The notes under the pieces were generated by a model that saw nothing but the letters and a program-made list of their open reading frames with translations, was not told where the DNA came from and did no database searches. This document shows positions 1 to 5,949 of a stretch of 9,157 nucleotides of DNA, in pieces. How positions within the stretch are numbered: position 1 is the stretch's first letter; every line of letters begins with the position of its first letter. A program made the translations under genes and the position numbers. The stretch is from contig JAQXNP010000007.1 in assembly GCA_029098065.1 (NCBI GenBank), positions 1 through 9,157 on the forward strand, written 5' to 3'. This stretch comes from Clostridiales bacterium (GTDB lineage: Bacteria; Bacillota; Clostridia; Oscillospirales; Oscillospiraceae).

Positions 1-551
1 GCCAGCGCCGGGCATATCTGGATATTGTGGAGGACCGGGGCAGGGCCCTTCAGAATCTGATCACCAGTTTTTATGATCTCTCCCGTCTGGAGGCGGGGGA
101 GTATCCCATTGTCCGGGAGCAGGTGGATCTGCGGGAGGTCATCTCCCGGCTGCTGGCCTCCTTTTACGATGAGTTGGAGGCGCATTTTCAGGTGTCGGTG
201 GATTTGCCGGAGGATATCCCTCCGGTGTGGGGGGATGAGGCCGCCCTCTCCCGGGTTTATACCAATCTGATCCGAAATGCCCTGGAGCATGGCGGCGGGA
301 CGCTCTCCGTTCAGGCCCGGCAGACGCCGGAGGGAGTGGAGACCCGCTTCGCCAACGGCGGGGCGGATCTGACGCCGGAGCAGCTTCCCCATGTCTTTGA
401 CCGGTTTTTCACCTCTGACCAGACCCGGTCGGGCCGAAACACCGGCCTGGGACTGGCCATCGTGAAAGCCCTTGCCGGCCGTATGGGGGGAACAGCCCGG
501 GCGGAATTGGAGGGAGATCAGTTTGCGGTCACGCTGAGCTGGCAGTGCTGA
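1..551 (+). CDS. Sensor histidine kinase, C-terminal part (5' end outside window)
   Basis: The reading frame is open from base 3 and runs off the left edge; the GTG at 27 is internal. What remains is the second helix of the HisKA dimerisation domain (SFYDLSRLEAGEY, nt 69-107) and a complete HATPase_c ATP-binding domain. The N box is NLIRNALEH (nt 264-290), the F box FDRFF (396-410), and the G2 box NTGLGLAIVK (438-467). The phosphoacceptor histidine and any sensor or membrane segments lie upstream of the window. The G1 region reads RFANGGADL instead of the usual DxGxG, so the canonical adenine-binding Asp is not in place. Some two-component kinases of Firmicutes have a similar Asn-containing G1 box, so this need not mean loss of activity. 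A partner response regulator is expected upstream but is not visible. The signal sensed cannot be inferred. The gene ends in TGA, followed by a stem-loop terminator. Confidence 0.93.
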   Translation, partial: QRRAYLDIVEDRGRALQNLITSFYDLSRLEAGEYPIVREQVDLREVISRLLASFYDELEAHFQVSVDLPEDIPPVWGDEAALSRVYTNLIRNALEHGGGTLSVQARQTPEGVETRFANGGADLTPEQLPHVFDRFFTSDQTRSGRNTGLGLAIVKALAGRMGGTARAELEGDQFAVTLSWQC

Positions 552-604
552 GAAGAAAATCAAACTCCTCGTATTAAACCAAAAAGTGCAATTATTTTTA
601 AGAA

Positions 605-648
605 AAAGTGGCAGATTTCCGGTCAAAATATCGGGAATCTGCCGCTTT
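605..648 (+). terminator. Stem-loop terminator after the histidine kinase gene
   Basis: The arms at 605-623 and 630-648 can pair over 19 positions, with three G-U wobbles and no mismatch, around a 6-nt loop. The stem is preceded by an A-rich stretch and followed by TGTCTTG, so the U tract is weak. Position between the kinase stop codon and the nfn promoter fits a transcription terminator insulating the two units. It ends only four bases before the -35 box of the next promoter. Confidence 0.7.
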
Positions 649-651
649 GTC

Positions 652-680
652 TTGACATTGAAAAGGAAAGCTGTTAGAGT
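652..680 (+). promoter_or_regulatory. Sigma-70/SigA-type promoter for nfnAB
   Basis: A perfect -35 box TTGACA (652-657) is followed by a 17-nt spacer and TAGAGT (675-680), which matches four of six bases of the TATAAT consensus. Transcription would begin near 686-688, leaving a leader of about 150 nt before the nfnA start codon. It directly follows the kinase terminator, so the nfn operon should be transcribed independently of the kinase. No operator repeat is obvious around it. Confidence 0.72.
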
Positions 681-693
681 TTCAAGAGGGGGA

Positions 694-776
694 GCGGCTG
701 CCTTTTCCGATGGGAAAGGGCGGGGCAAGAGCCGCGGTTCTGCCGGCCTCCTGCGCATGTGCCGGTGTTTCCCGGC
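694..776 (+). promoter_or_regulatory. Structured 5' leader of the nfnAB mRNA
   Basis: The leader can form several hairpins. A 9-bp stem (700-708 with 713-721, loop GATG, one G-U pair) sits directly on top of a 6-bp outer stem (694-699 with 730-735, GCGGCT/AGCCGC), with an 8-nt bulge at 722-729. A separate 5-bp hairpin follows (761-765 with 772-776, GCCGG/CCGGC). I do not recognise a known riboswitch family. There is no U tract marking an attenuator just before the gene. A regulatory role is inference only; high GC content makes chance pairing possible. Confidence 0.35.
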
Positions 777-836
777 GTGAACCCCTTTGATGAAATGGAA
801 AGGCCAGATCAGGGACGAAAGAGGTCGTTTGATATC

Positions 837-1700
837 ATGGTAAAGATTGTAAGGAAACAGGTGCTCAATCCCACCGTCACTCTGCTGGAGGTGGAGGCTC
901 CCCTCATCGCCAAAAAGGCCCGGGCGGGTCAGTTCATCATCTTCCGGCTGGATGAGCTGGGGGAGCGGATTCCGCTGACCATCGCCGACTATGACCGGGA
1001 GCGGGGGACGGTGACCATCATATTCCAGAAGGTGGGGCTGTCCACCCGACTCCTCTCCGAGCTGGAGGAGGGGGACACCATCCTGGATTTCGTGGGGCCT
1101 CTGGGCCTGCCCACCGAGCTGCCCGAGGGGGCCAGGCGGGTATGCGTGATCGGCGGCGGCGTAGGCTGTGCCATTGCCTATCCCCAGGCGAAGGCCCTCT
1201 ACGGGACGGGAGTGGCGGTGGACGTCATCGCGGGTTTCCGCTCCCGGGACATCGTCATCCTGGAGAAGGAGTTCCAGGCGGTCAGCGACCGGTTCTATCT
1301 CATGACGGATGACGGAAGCTGCGGGGAGAAAGGACTGGTCACCAACAAGCTCCAGGCGCTCATCGATGACGGGGCCGACTATGACGCGGTCATCGCCATC
1401 GGCCCCATTCCCATGATGAAGTTTGTTTGCAGGACCACCGAACCCTATGGGATCAAGACGATCGTCAGTCTGAACCCCCTGATGATCGACGGGACCGGCA
1501 TGTGCGGATGCTGCCGGGTCACAGTGGGAGGAAAGGTGCGTTTCGCCTGTGTGGATGGCCCGGACTTTGACGGCCATCAGGTGGACTTTGACGAACTGAT
1601 GAACCGCAACGCGGTCTACCGGGATCAGGAGGCGGAGGAGCGGGAGGAGTCCCGCCACGCCTGCCGTCTGGATCAGCTGGGCAGATCGCTGATCCGCTGA
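837..1700 (+). CDS. nfnA: NADH-dependent reduced ferredoxin:NADP+ oxidoreductase, subunit A (NfnA / SudB)
   Basis: This is the small subunit of the cytoplasmic electron-bifurcating transhydrogenase Nfn, which interconverts NADH plus reduced ferredoxin with NADPH; it carries FAD, a [2Fe-2S] cluster and the NAD(H) site. The 287-residue protein has the usual family length. It has a ferredoxin-reductase-like FAD domain with R44-x-P-x-T (RIPLT), a nucleotide-binding loop GGGVG (106-110), and the C-terminal cluster segment with Asp218, Cys223, Cys226 and Cys238. That matches the three-Cys-plus-Asp ligation known for Nfn. Position 225 is an additional Cys (MCGCC) where the family commonly has Ala. 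The ATG at 837 was chosen because homologues begin with a similar M-x-K-I/V start; upstream in-frame ATGs at 759 and 795 would add unrelated residues. An AGAGG at 820-824 is a rather distant ribosome binding site. The subunit nfnB starts 14 nt after the stop. Confidence 0.92.
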   Translation: MVKIVRKQVLNPTVTLLEVEAPLIAKKARAGQFIIFRLDELGERIPLTIADYDRERGTVTIIFQKVGLSTRLLSELEEGDTILDFVGPLGLPTELPEGARRVCVIGGGVGCAIAYPQAKALYGTGVAVDVIAGFRSRDIVILEKEFQAVSDRFYLMTDDGSCGEKGLVTNKLQALIDDGADYDAVIAIGPIPMMKFVCRTTEPYGIKTIVSLNPLMIDGTGMCGCCRVTVGGKVRFACVDGPDFDGHQVDFDELMNRNAVYRDQEAEEREESRHACRLDQLGRSLIR

Positions 1701-1710
1701 GGAGGAGAGG
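1701..1710 (+). promoter_or_regulatory. Ribosome binding site of nfnB
   Basis: The purine-rich GGAGGAGAGG begins immediately after the nfnA stop codon. Its GGAGG core is nine bases from the ATG at 1715, which supports that start over the in-frame ATG at 1724 and indicates co-translation of the two subunits from one mRNA. Confidence 0.8.
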
Positions 1711-1714
1711 AACT

Positions 1715-3109
1715 ATGCCGAATATGAGTCCCACCAGGGTCCGGGCGGAGGAGCAGGACCCCCTGGTTCGAAACAGGAATTTTCAGGAGGTCTCTCTGGG
1801 CTATACCAGGGATCAGGCCATTGAAGAGGCCCGCCGGTGCCTGGACTGCAAGAACAGGCCCTGCGTGGCCGGCTGTCCGGTGAATGTCCGGATTCCCGAG
1901 TTCATCGCCAAGGTGGCTGCGGGGGATTTCCGGGCCGCCTATGAGATCATCTCGGATACCAACGCTCTGCCCTGCGTCTCGGGCCGGGTCTGCCCGCAGG
2001 AGAACCAGTGTGAGGAGCGCTGCGTCCGCGGCATCAAGGGAGAGGCGGTGGCCATTGGCCGGCTGGAGCGGTTTGTGGCTGACTGGTATCTGAAGCATGG
2101 AAAGACTCAGCCGGAGAAGCCCGCCTCCAATGGGACCAAGGTCGCCGTGGTGGGCTCCGGCCCGGCGGGACTGACCTGCGCCAGCGATCTGGCGAAGAAG
2201 GGATATCAGGTCACGGTGTTCGAGGCCTTTCATACCGCCGGGGGCGTGCTGGTTTACGGCATCCCGGAATTCCGGCTCCCCAAGGCTATCGTCCAGAGCG
2301 AGGTCGACAGGCTGGAGGCTCTGGGGGTAGAGCTCCGGACAGACGTGGTGGTAGGCCGGACGATCACCATAGACGAATTGATGGAGGATGGATATCGGGC
2401 GGTCTTCGTGGGCTCCGGCGCCGGTCTGCCCATGTTTATGGGAATCCCCGGTGAGAGTCTGGCGGGCGTCTATTCCGCCAATGAATACCTGACCCGTGTC
2501 AATCTGATGAAGGCCTATCTCCCGGATCACGACACCCCGCTGCGCCGGAGCAAATCGGTGGCGGTGGTGGGCGGCGGCAATGTGGCCATGGACGCCGCCC
2601 GGTGCGCCAAGCGCATGGGGGCGGAAAAGGTCTACCTCCTCTACCGCCGGGATGAGGAGGAGATGCCCGCCCGCCGGGAGGAGGTCAACCACGCCAAAGA
2701 GGAGGAAATTGACTTCCGGCTTCTGTGCAACCCGGTTCGGATCCTGGGCAATGAGAATGGTCAGGTCTGCCAGATCGAGTGTGTGCGGATGCGCCTTCAG
2801 GCTCCGGACGAGAGCGGCCGCCGCGCTCCGAAAGAAGTCGTGGGTTCCAATTTCTTCCTGCCGGTGGATACGGTGATTATGGCGCTGGGCACCAGTCCCA
2901 ATCCGCTGATCCGTTCCACCACCCCCGGGCTGGAGACCAACCAAAAAGGCTGCCTTCTGGTGGACGAGGATACGATGAGAACCACCCGGGAAGGCATCTA
3001 TGCCGGCGGGGACGCGGTCACCGGCGCGGCCACTGTCATTCTGGCCATGGGGGCCGGGAAGAAGGCCGCCCAGGCCATGGATGATTACCTGAGCGGGGAA
3101 AAGAGCTGA
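1715..3109 (+). CDS. nfnB: NADH-dependent reduced ferredoxin:NADP+ oxidoreductase, subunit B (NfnB / SudA, GltD-like)
   Basis: This is the large Nfn subunit, related to the glutamate synthase small chain. It carries the bifurcating FAD, two [4Fe-4S] clusters and the NADPH site, and exchanges electrons with ferredoxin. The 464-residue protein shows an N-terminal cysteine-rich domain (Cys42, 45, 50, 54 and Cys87, 93, 99, 103). A first Rossmann fold, VGSGPAGL (146-153), is followed by GGVLVYGIPEFRLPK (176-190), typical of the family. A second nucleotide fold is VVGGGNVAMDAAR (284-296) with YRRDEEEMPARREE (310-323). The C-terminal FAD motif is GIYAGGDAVTGAAT (427-440). Such proteins are often mislabelled glutamate synthase, but no GltB large chain is present and nfnA lies directly upstream. 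The pair probably supplies NADPH from NADH and ferredoxin in fermentative metabolism. It runs toward the oppositely oriented genes and ends before a shared terminator. Confidence 0.93.
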   Translation: MPNMSPTRVRAEEQDPLVRNRNFQEVSLGYTRDQAIEEARRCLDCKNRPCVAGCPVNVRIPEFIAKVAAGDFRAAYEIISDTNALPCVSGRVCPQENQCEERCVRGIKGEAVAIGRLERFVADWYLKHGKTQPEKPASNGTKVAVVGSGPAGLTCASDLAKKGYQVTVFEAFHTAGGVLVYGIPEFRLPKAIVQSEVDRLEALGVELRTDVVVGRTITIDELMEDGYRAVFVGSGAGLPMFMGIPGESLAGVYSANEYLTRVNLMKAYLPDHDTPLRRSKSVAVVGGGNVAMDAARCAKRMGAEKVYLLYRRDEEEMPARREEVNHAKEEEIDFRLLCNPVRILGNENGQVCQIECVRMRLQAPDESGRRAPKEVVGSNFFLPVDTVIMALGTSPNPLIRSTTPGLETNQKGCLLVDEDTMRTTREGIYAGGDAVTGAATVILAMGAGKKAAQAMDDYLSGEKS

Positions 3110-3165
3110 TTTTCGAGGCTTGACGCAGGGTCCTGCCGGGAGAAAATGCAATGGTATCACAGAAA

Positions 3166-3195
3166 AAGTGCGGAAAGAGAACTCTTTCCGCACTT
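3166..3195. terminator. Bidirectional intrinsic terminator between nfnB and the DUF6774-like gene
   Basis: Arms AAGTGCGGAAAGAG (3166-3179) and CTCTTTCCGCACTT (3182-3195) are perfectly complementary over 14 positions; sterically this gives 13 pairs closed by a GAAC tetraloop. On the minus strand the stem runs directly into TTTTTCTG, and on the plus strand into CTTGATTCT. It lies 56 nt after the nfnB stop and 11 nt after the minus-strand stop, as expected for one terminator serving two convergent units. Confidence 0.88.
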
Positions 3196-3206
3196 CTTGA
3201 TTCTAT

Positions 3207-3404
3207 TCAGGAACAGCCGCTTCCTGACTGCGCCGATTCTTCCGGAGGGGTGACAGACAGCAGGGCCAGACTGTCTCCCAAAACAGTAAAGAAAGCGGCC
3301 AGCAGTTCCAGCTGTTCCTCCGTGACCTGCTGGGCGATCTGAATGGAAACCAGGGCAGCTAAAAGGACCAGACTCTGATTTCTGGACTTTCCACAGTTTC
3401 TCAT
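3207..3404 (-). CDS. Small DUF6774-like protein
   Basis: This is a 65-residue protein of unknown function. The central part, SLVLLAALVSIQIAQQVTEE (11-30) then QLELLAAFFTVLGDSLALLS (31-50), has the pattern I associate with DUF6774, a family of tiny clostridial proteins: a hydrophobic helix, an amphipathic 'EELxLLAxFFTxLGDxLA' segment and a variable tail. The assignment comes from memory of the family. The N-terminus is basic (MRNCGKSRN) with no signal cleavage site, and the helix is short for a membrane span. A strong GAGGGGG ribosome binding site lies about eight bases before the ATG. It is the last gene of the minus-strand group, 38 nt after the frameshifted small gene, and is followed by the terminator at 3166-3195. 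Confidence 0.75.
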   Translation of the reverse strand: MRNCGKSRNQSLVLLAALVSIQIAQQVTEEQLELLAAFFTVLGDSLALLSVTPPEESAQSGSGCS

Positions 3405-3442
3405 CCGGACCGCCCCCTCAGATCAGTTTACGCTGGAATGAA

Positions 3443-3642
3443 CTAAAGGGTGCGCATGTGGTCCAGCTCAGACACCAGCGCCCGCATTTCTTCCCGGCTG
3501 CTGACCTGATGGGCGCGTTCCACATATTTGGCCCGTTCGCCGGGGCCCATGTGGCCACAAAGGTGTTCAGCGCCTCCGGGCTCTGGGCCAGAGCCATGGC
3601 GAATCCCTCGGGCAATGCCTGAAATGATTCCGGTTCAGACAA
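3443..3642 (-). pseudogene. Frameshifted gene for a small clostridial protein (about 65 codons)
   Basis: The first half reads MSEPESFQALPEGFAMALAQ then SPEALNTFVA from a TTG start at 3642. Beyond that the same frame becomes implausible (TWAPANGPNMWN and so on) and continues to a stop at 3418. A different frame then takes over with MGPGERAKYVERAHQ and VSSREEMRALVSELDHM, ending at TAG (3443-3445). Both halves match a widespread type of tiny clostridial protein with an N-terminal 'GxxMALAQxPEAL' segment and a C-terminal 'ERAHQVxSREEMRALV' segment; this comes from memory, and the function is unknown. Removing two bases near 3551-3552 would give a continuous 65-residue protein. The gene is either a recent pseudogene or carries a sequencing or assembly error. 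The TTG start is supported by a strong AAAGGAGGG seven bases upstream. Confidence 0.78.
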
Positions 3643-3690
3643 GAAAAATCCCTCCTTTCACCGTTAGTATGGGCGGAGGAGGGATCTTTC
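3643..3690 (-). terminator. Inverted repeat after the MATE gene: terminator or ribosome-site hairpin
   Basis: On the minus strand, GAAAGATCCCTCC (3690-3678) pairs with GGAGGGATTTTTC (3655-3643): eight perfect pairs, one mismatch and four more pairs around a 22-nt loop. The inner stem followed by TTTTTC resembles an intrinsic terminator 40 nt after the MATE stop codon. The right arm also contains the GGAGGG Shine-Dalgarno of the following frameshifted gene, so in RNA the hairpin would hide that site. Terminator, attenuator and RBS-sequestering readings all fit. Confidence 0.5.
3650..3658 (-). promoter_or_regulatory. Ribosome binding site of the frameshifted small gene
   Basis: AAAGGAGGG on the minus strand lies seven bases before TTG at 3642-3640. 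It is the reason for choosing a TTG start, since the next in-frame ATG is 15 codons further in and would remove the conserved N-terminus. The site is embedded in the inverted repeat at 3643-3690. Confidence 0.7.
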
Positions 3691-3729
3691 ATCGGAAAAT
3701 GAATCAAAAGATGTTTGACCGGCGGGAGT

Positions 3730-5091
3730 TCATGCCCCCAATGTGTCAATCCGCTCCCGTTTTACTTTGCGGTACAGGATTACAGCCAGGACGCAGGAGA
3801 AGCCCTCGGCAGCGGGGAAGGACCACCACACCTGATTGGGGGCCAGAAATGCCAGAATCAGACAGGCGGGAAGAGGGACAATGATCTGCCGGGTAAGGCC
3901 GAGGAGCAGAGCCAGGCTGGGACAGCCCATGGACTGGAAGGCACTGGAGAGGATAAAGGTAGCCCCCGCGCACAGGAAGGTGGCGCTGATGACCCGCAGG
4001 GCATAGGTGCCCGGCGCTATCATTTCTGCGGGAGTATGGAAAATGGCCAGCAGCTGTCTGGGGAAAAGCTGAAACAGAAGGGTGCCTGCTCCCATGATCG
4101 CGAGAGCCAGCAGAAGAGCGAAGCGCATTCCCTCCAGAATGCGCCGGCGTTGTTTGGCCCCATAGTTGTAACTGAGGATGGGAGTCAGGCCGTTGTTCAT
4201 CCCGGCCACCGGCATGATGACGAAGGATTGGAGCTTGAAATAAGCCCCCAGAATAAAGACGGGGGTATCGCCCGACACATCGGTCACCGGGGGCAGAACC
4301 AGAATCTTGTTCAGCCCAAGAGTCATAAATGTGCTGAGAGACTGCATGGCCATAGCGGGGACCCCGACCCGGTAGATGTCCTTTAACGCTTCTCCGTCCG
4401 GGTGAAAGCGGCGGAGGGAAAGCCGGACTACCGGGTTTTTGGATACCAGAATCAGTCCCACCGTCATGCCGACCCACTGGCCGCAGACCGTGGCGATGGC
4501 GGCTCCGGTCACCCCGAGAGCGGGGAAGGGCCCCAGTCCGAAGATGAGAACCGGATCCAGCAGGATGTTGATGACTGCTCCGACGCCCTGAATCACCATG
4601 GGTCCCACCGGTTTTCCGCTGGCCTGAAGAACCCGCTCCGAGGCAAACTGCATACACATGCCGATGGAGCCGCACAGCACCACGGTGAGATACTCTCCGC
4701 CATAGCGGATGACGGTGGGATCGGTGCTGAAAAATCCCACAAAGCTCCGTCCCAGCAGGAGACCGAGGAACAAAAAGACCAGGTAGGTGAGAAAATAGGC
4801 GAAAAAGCCATTGGCGGCCACCGACTCCGCGGCATCCTGCCGCCCCTCACCCAGACGGCGGGAGAGCATAGTGTTGAGTCCGGCTCCGGTACCGACACAG
4901 ATGGAGATCATCAGCATCTGCGCGGGATAGACCAGAGAGAGGGCCAGAAAACCCTTGGGATCGGACAGGGAGACATAGTGACTGTCTACCATGTTGTAGA
5001 GCGCCTGGACAAGCATGGAGAGCATCATGGGCCAGGACATTGTGAGAATGAGCCGCCGGATGGGCATGGTGCCCAGTTTGTTCTCTCCCAT
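3730..5091 (-). CDS. MATE family multidrug/toxin efflux transporter
   Basis: This inner-membrane antiporter of the MATE superfamily (NorM/DinF-like) probably exports drugs, toxins or metabolites using a Na+ or H+ gradient; the substrate cannot be read from sequence. At 453 residues it has normal family length and the hydrophobic pattern of about 12 membrane segments in two similar halves. The first segment, SWPMMLSMLVQALYNMVDSH (19-38), carries the typical early proline and the LYNxVD signature. The second half opens with VGVPAMAMQSLSTFMTLGLN. NNGLTPILSYNYGAK, just before the fourth helix of that half, is also characteristic. The start is supported by AGGAGGT at 5107-5101, nine bases upstream. 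A terminator-like hairpin lies directly before this ribosome binding site, so transcription needs either readthrough or a promoter inside the lipoprotein gene. Confidence 0.93.
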   Translation of the reverse strand: MGENKLGTMPIRRLILTMSWPMMLSMLVQALYNMVDSHYVSLSDPKGFLALSLVYPAQMLMISICVGTGAGLNTMLSRRLGEGRQDAAESVAANGFFAYFLTYLVFLFLGLLLGRSFVGFFSTDPTVIRYGGEYLTVVLCGSIGMCMQFASERVLQASGKPVGPMVIQGVGAVINILLDPVLIFGLGPFPALGVTGAAIATVCGQWVGMTVGLILVSKNPVVRLSLRRFHPDGEALKDIYRVGVPAMAMQSLSTFMTLGLNKILVLPPVTDVSGDTPVFILGAYFKLQSFVIMPVAGMNNGLTPILSYNYGAKQRRRILEGMRFALLLALAIMGAGTLLFQLFPRQLLAIFHTPAEMIAPGTYALRVISATFLCAGATFILSSAFQSMGCPSLALLLGLTRQIIVPLPACLILAFLAPNQVWWSFPAAEGFSCVLAVILYRKVKRERIDTLGA

Positions 5092-5118
5092 TGGCCGGAT
5101 ACCTCCTTAAAAGCAGAA

Positions 5119-5141
5119 CAGGGCGGCTTTCCGCCGCCCTG
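5119..5141 (-). terminator. Terminator-like hairpin between lipoprotein and MATE genes
   Basis: CAGGGCGG (5119-5126) and CCGCCCTG (5134-5141) form a perfect 8-bp GC-rich stem with a 7-nt loop, beginning seven bases after the lipoprotein stop on the minus strand. Downstream on that strand is TTCTGCTTTT, a discontinuous U tract, followed at once by the MATE ribosome binding site. An alternative register with a four-base loop is also possible. It probably ends or attenuates the upstream transcription unit. Confidence 0.6.
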
Positions 5142-5148
5142 AAAGGGC

Positions 5149-5949
5149 CTACACGCCGGGGTCGGATTCCATGCGGATGTTCTGGAACCGGAAGCTGTTT
5201 CCATCGTAAAGGATCTCCGCTCGGAAAACTGCCAGACTGGCAGAGAGGGCGGGGACCCAGGCGTCGAGAATGACAGAAAAATGCCCCGACTCTTCCACGA
5301 ACAGGCAGGTATGACCCAGGATGAGCGGGTCGGAATCGGTGCTCTCCGGCAGGGAGCAGGAGGCCTGCCGGTCCGCCCAGGCGACGGTGAGCTGGAGGGT
5401 GCGGCTGTCCCAGTCCGTCTCGATCTCCGTCAGAAGCAGCTGGGCACAGTTGTCCCGGCTGACAGAACAGAGTTCCCAGCCTGCCGGGGAGGGATGGTAA
5501 AAAGCCAGGTCATAGGCACAGCCGCCCTGGTCGTCCTGTTCCGTGAGGAACCGGACGGCAAGCTCTTCTCCGCCGTCCTCGTCAAAATCTGCCCACCACA
5601 GATCCGGGAGGGAAAGCGCAGAAAACGCCTGATCAAAGTGGGTGAGCGTATCGCCGTCCCGCAAAAGAATACCGCCGCCGTAACCGGGATTCAGACCATA
5701 GAGCGCCACGTCAGCCTCTTCCGCAGTGCCCAGCAGGCAGACAGCGGGGGAGGACTTGGCAAAAAAAGAGGACAGGTCCTCCGTCTCCCCGGGCAGATCC
5801 TCCGGCGTCAGAGAAGCCCAGGCCGGCGCCGGGTTTTCGGCAGCCTGGGCGGGAGACGCGTCCCCCGCGGCGGAGGGGGAGGCAGAATCGGCGGCGCACC
5901 CGGTCAAAAGGGCCAATATGCCGGCCAGAGCAATCAAATTACGAATCAT
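5149..5949 (-). CDS. Predicted lipoprotein of unknown function
   Basis: This 266-residue protein begins with a lipoprotein signal: a short basic N-terminus (MIRN), a hydrophobic stretch and the lipobox LTGC, with Cys18 the predicted lipidation site. It should be anchored on the outer face of the cytoplasmic membrane. After the lipobox comes a low-complexity Ala/Ser/Pro/Asp linker (19-45). The body contains an acidic segment WADFDEDGGEELAV (119-132), which resembles the DxDxDG calcium-binding or FG-GAP-type repeats of secreted proteins. Cysteines at 71, 144, 161, 168, 198 and 215 could form disulfides. I do not recognise the family. The ATG at 5949 was chosen because it overlaps the acetyltransferase stop as ATGA and sits directly before the signal; a longer TTG start at 5979 would put ten odd residues ahead of it. 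No good Shine-Dalgarno is seen, consistent with translational coupling. Confidence 0.85.
   Translation of the reverse strand: MIRNLIALAGILALLTGCAADSASPSAAGDASPAQAAENPAPAWASLTPEDLPGETEDLSSFFAKSSPAVCLLGTAEEADVALYGLNPGYGGGILLRDGDTLTHFDQAFSALSLPDLWWADFDEDGGEELAVRFLTEQDDQGGCAYDLAFYHPSPAGWELCSVSRDNCAQLLLTEIETDWDSRTLQLTVAWADRQASCSLPESTDSDPLILGHTCLFVEESGHFSVILDAWVPALSASLAVFRAEILYDGNSFRFQNIRMESDPGV

Noticed and set aside
581..610. Direct repeat AAAAAGTG at 581-588 and 603-610, also at 3163-3170 in another terminator
   Set aside because: Eight bases of A-rich sequence next to terminator stems can recur by chance; no spacing or further similarity suggests an operator.
759..836. Longer nfnA starting at ATG 759 or 795
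   Set aside because: The added residues match nothing in the family, which starts close to MVKIVRK; the region is better explained as a leader.
1715..3109. Glutamate synthase small subunit (gltD)
   Set aside because: The domain layout is shared, but there is no large GltB chain nearby and the partner directly upstream is NfnA, so Nfn subunit B is the better call.
1673..3193. 506-codon open frame on the minus strand, opposite nfnB
   Set aside because: It is antisense to a gene with unmistakable conserved motifs. Its translation is His/Gly/Pro/Arg-rich with no recognisable domain, as expected for a shadow frame in GC-rich DNA.
3715..5142. Plus-strand frames of 223 and 246 codons, and a 309-codon minus-strand frame, within the MATE region
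   Set aside because: All overlap the 12-helix MATE protein in other frames. Their products are hydrophilic, Gly/His/Gln-rich or Arg/Ser/Pro-rich and look like shadows.
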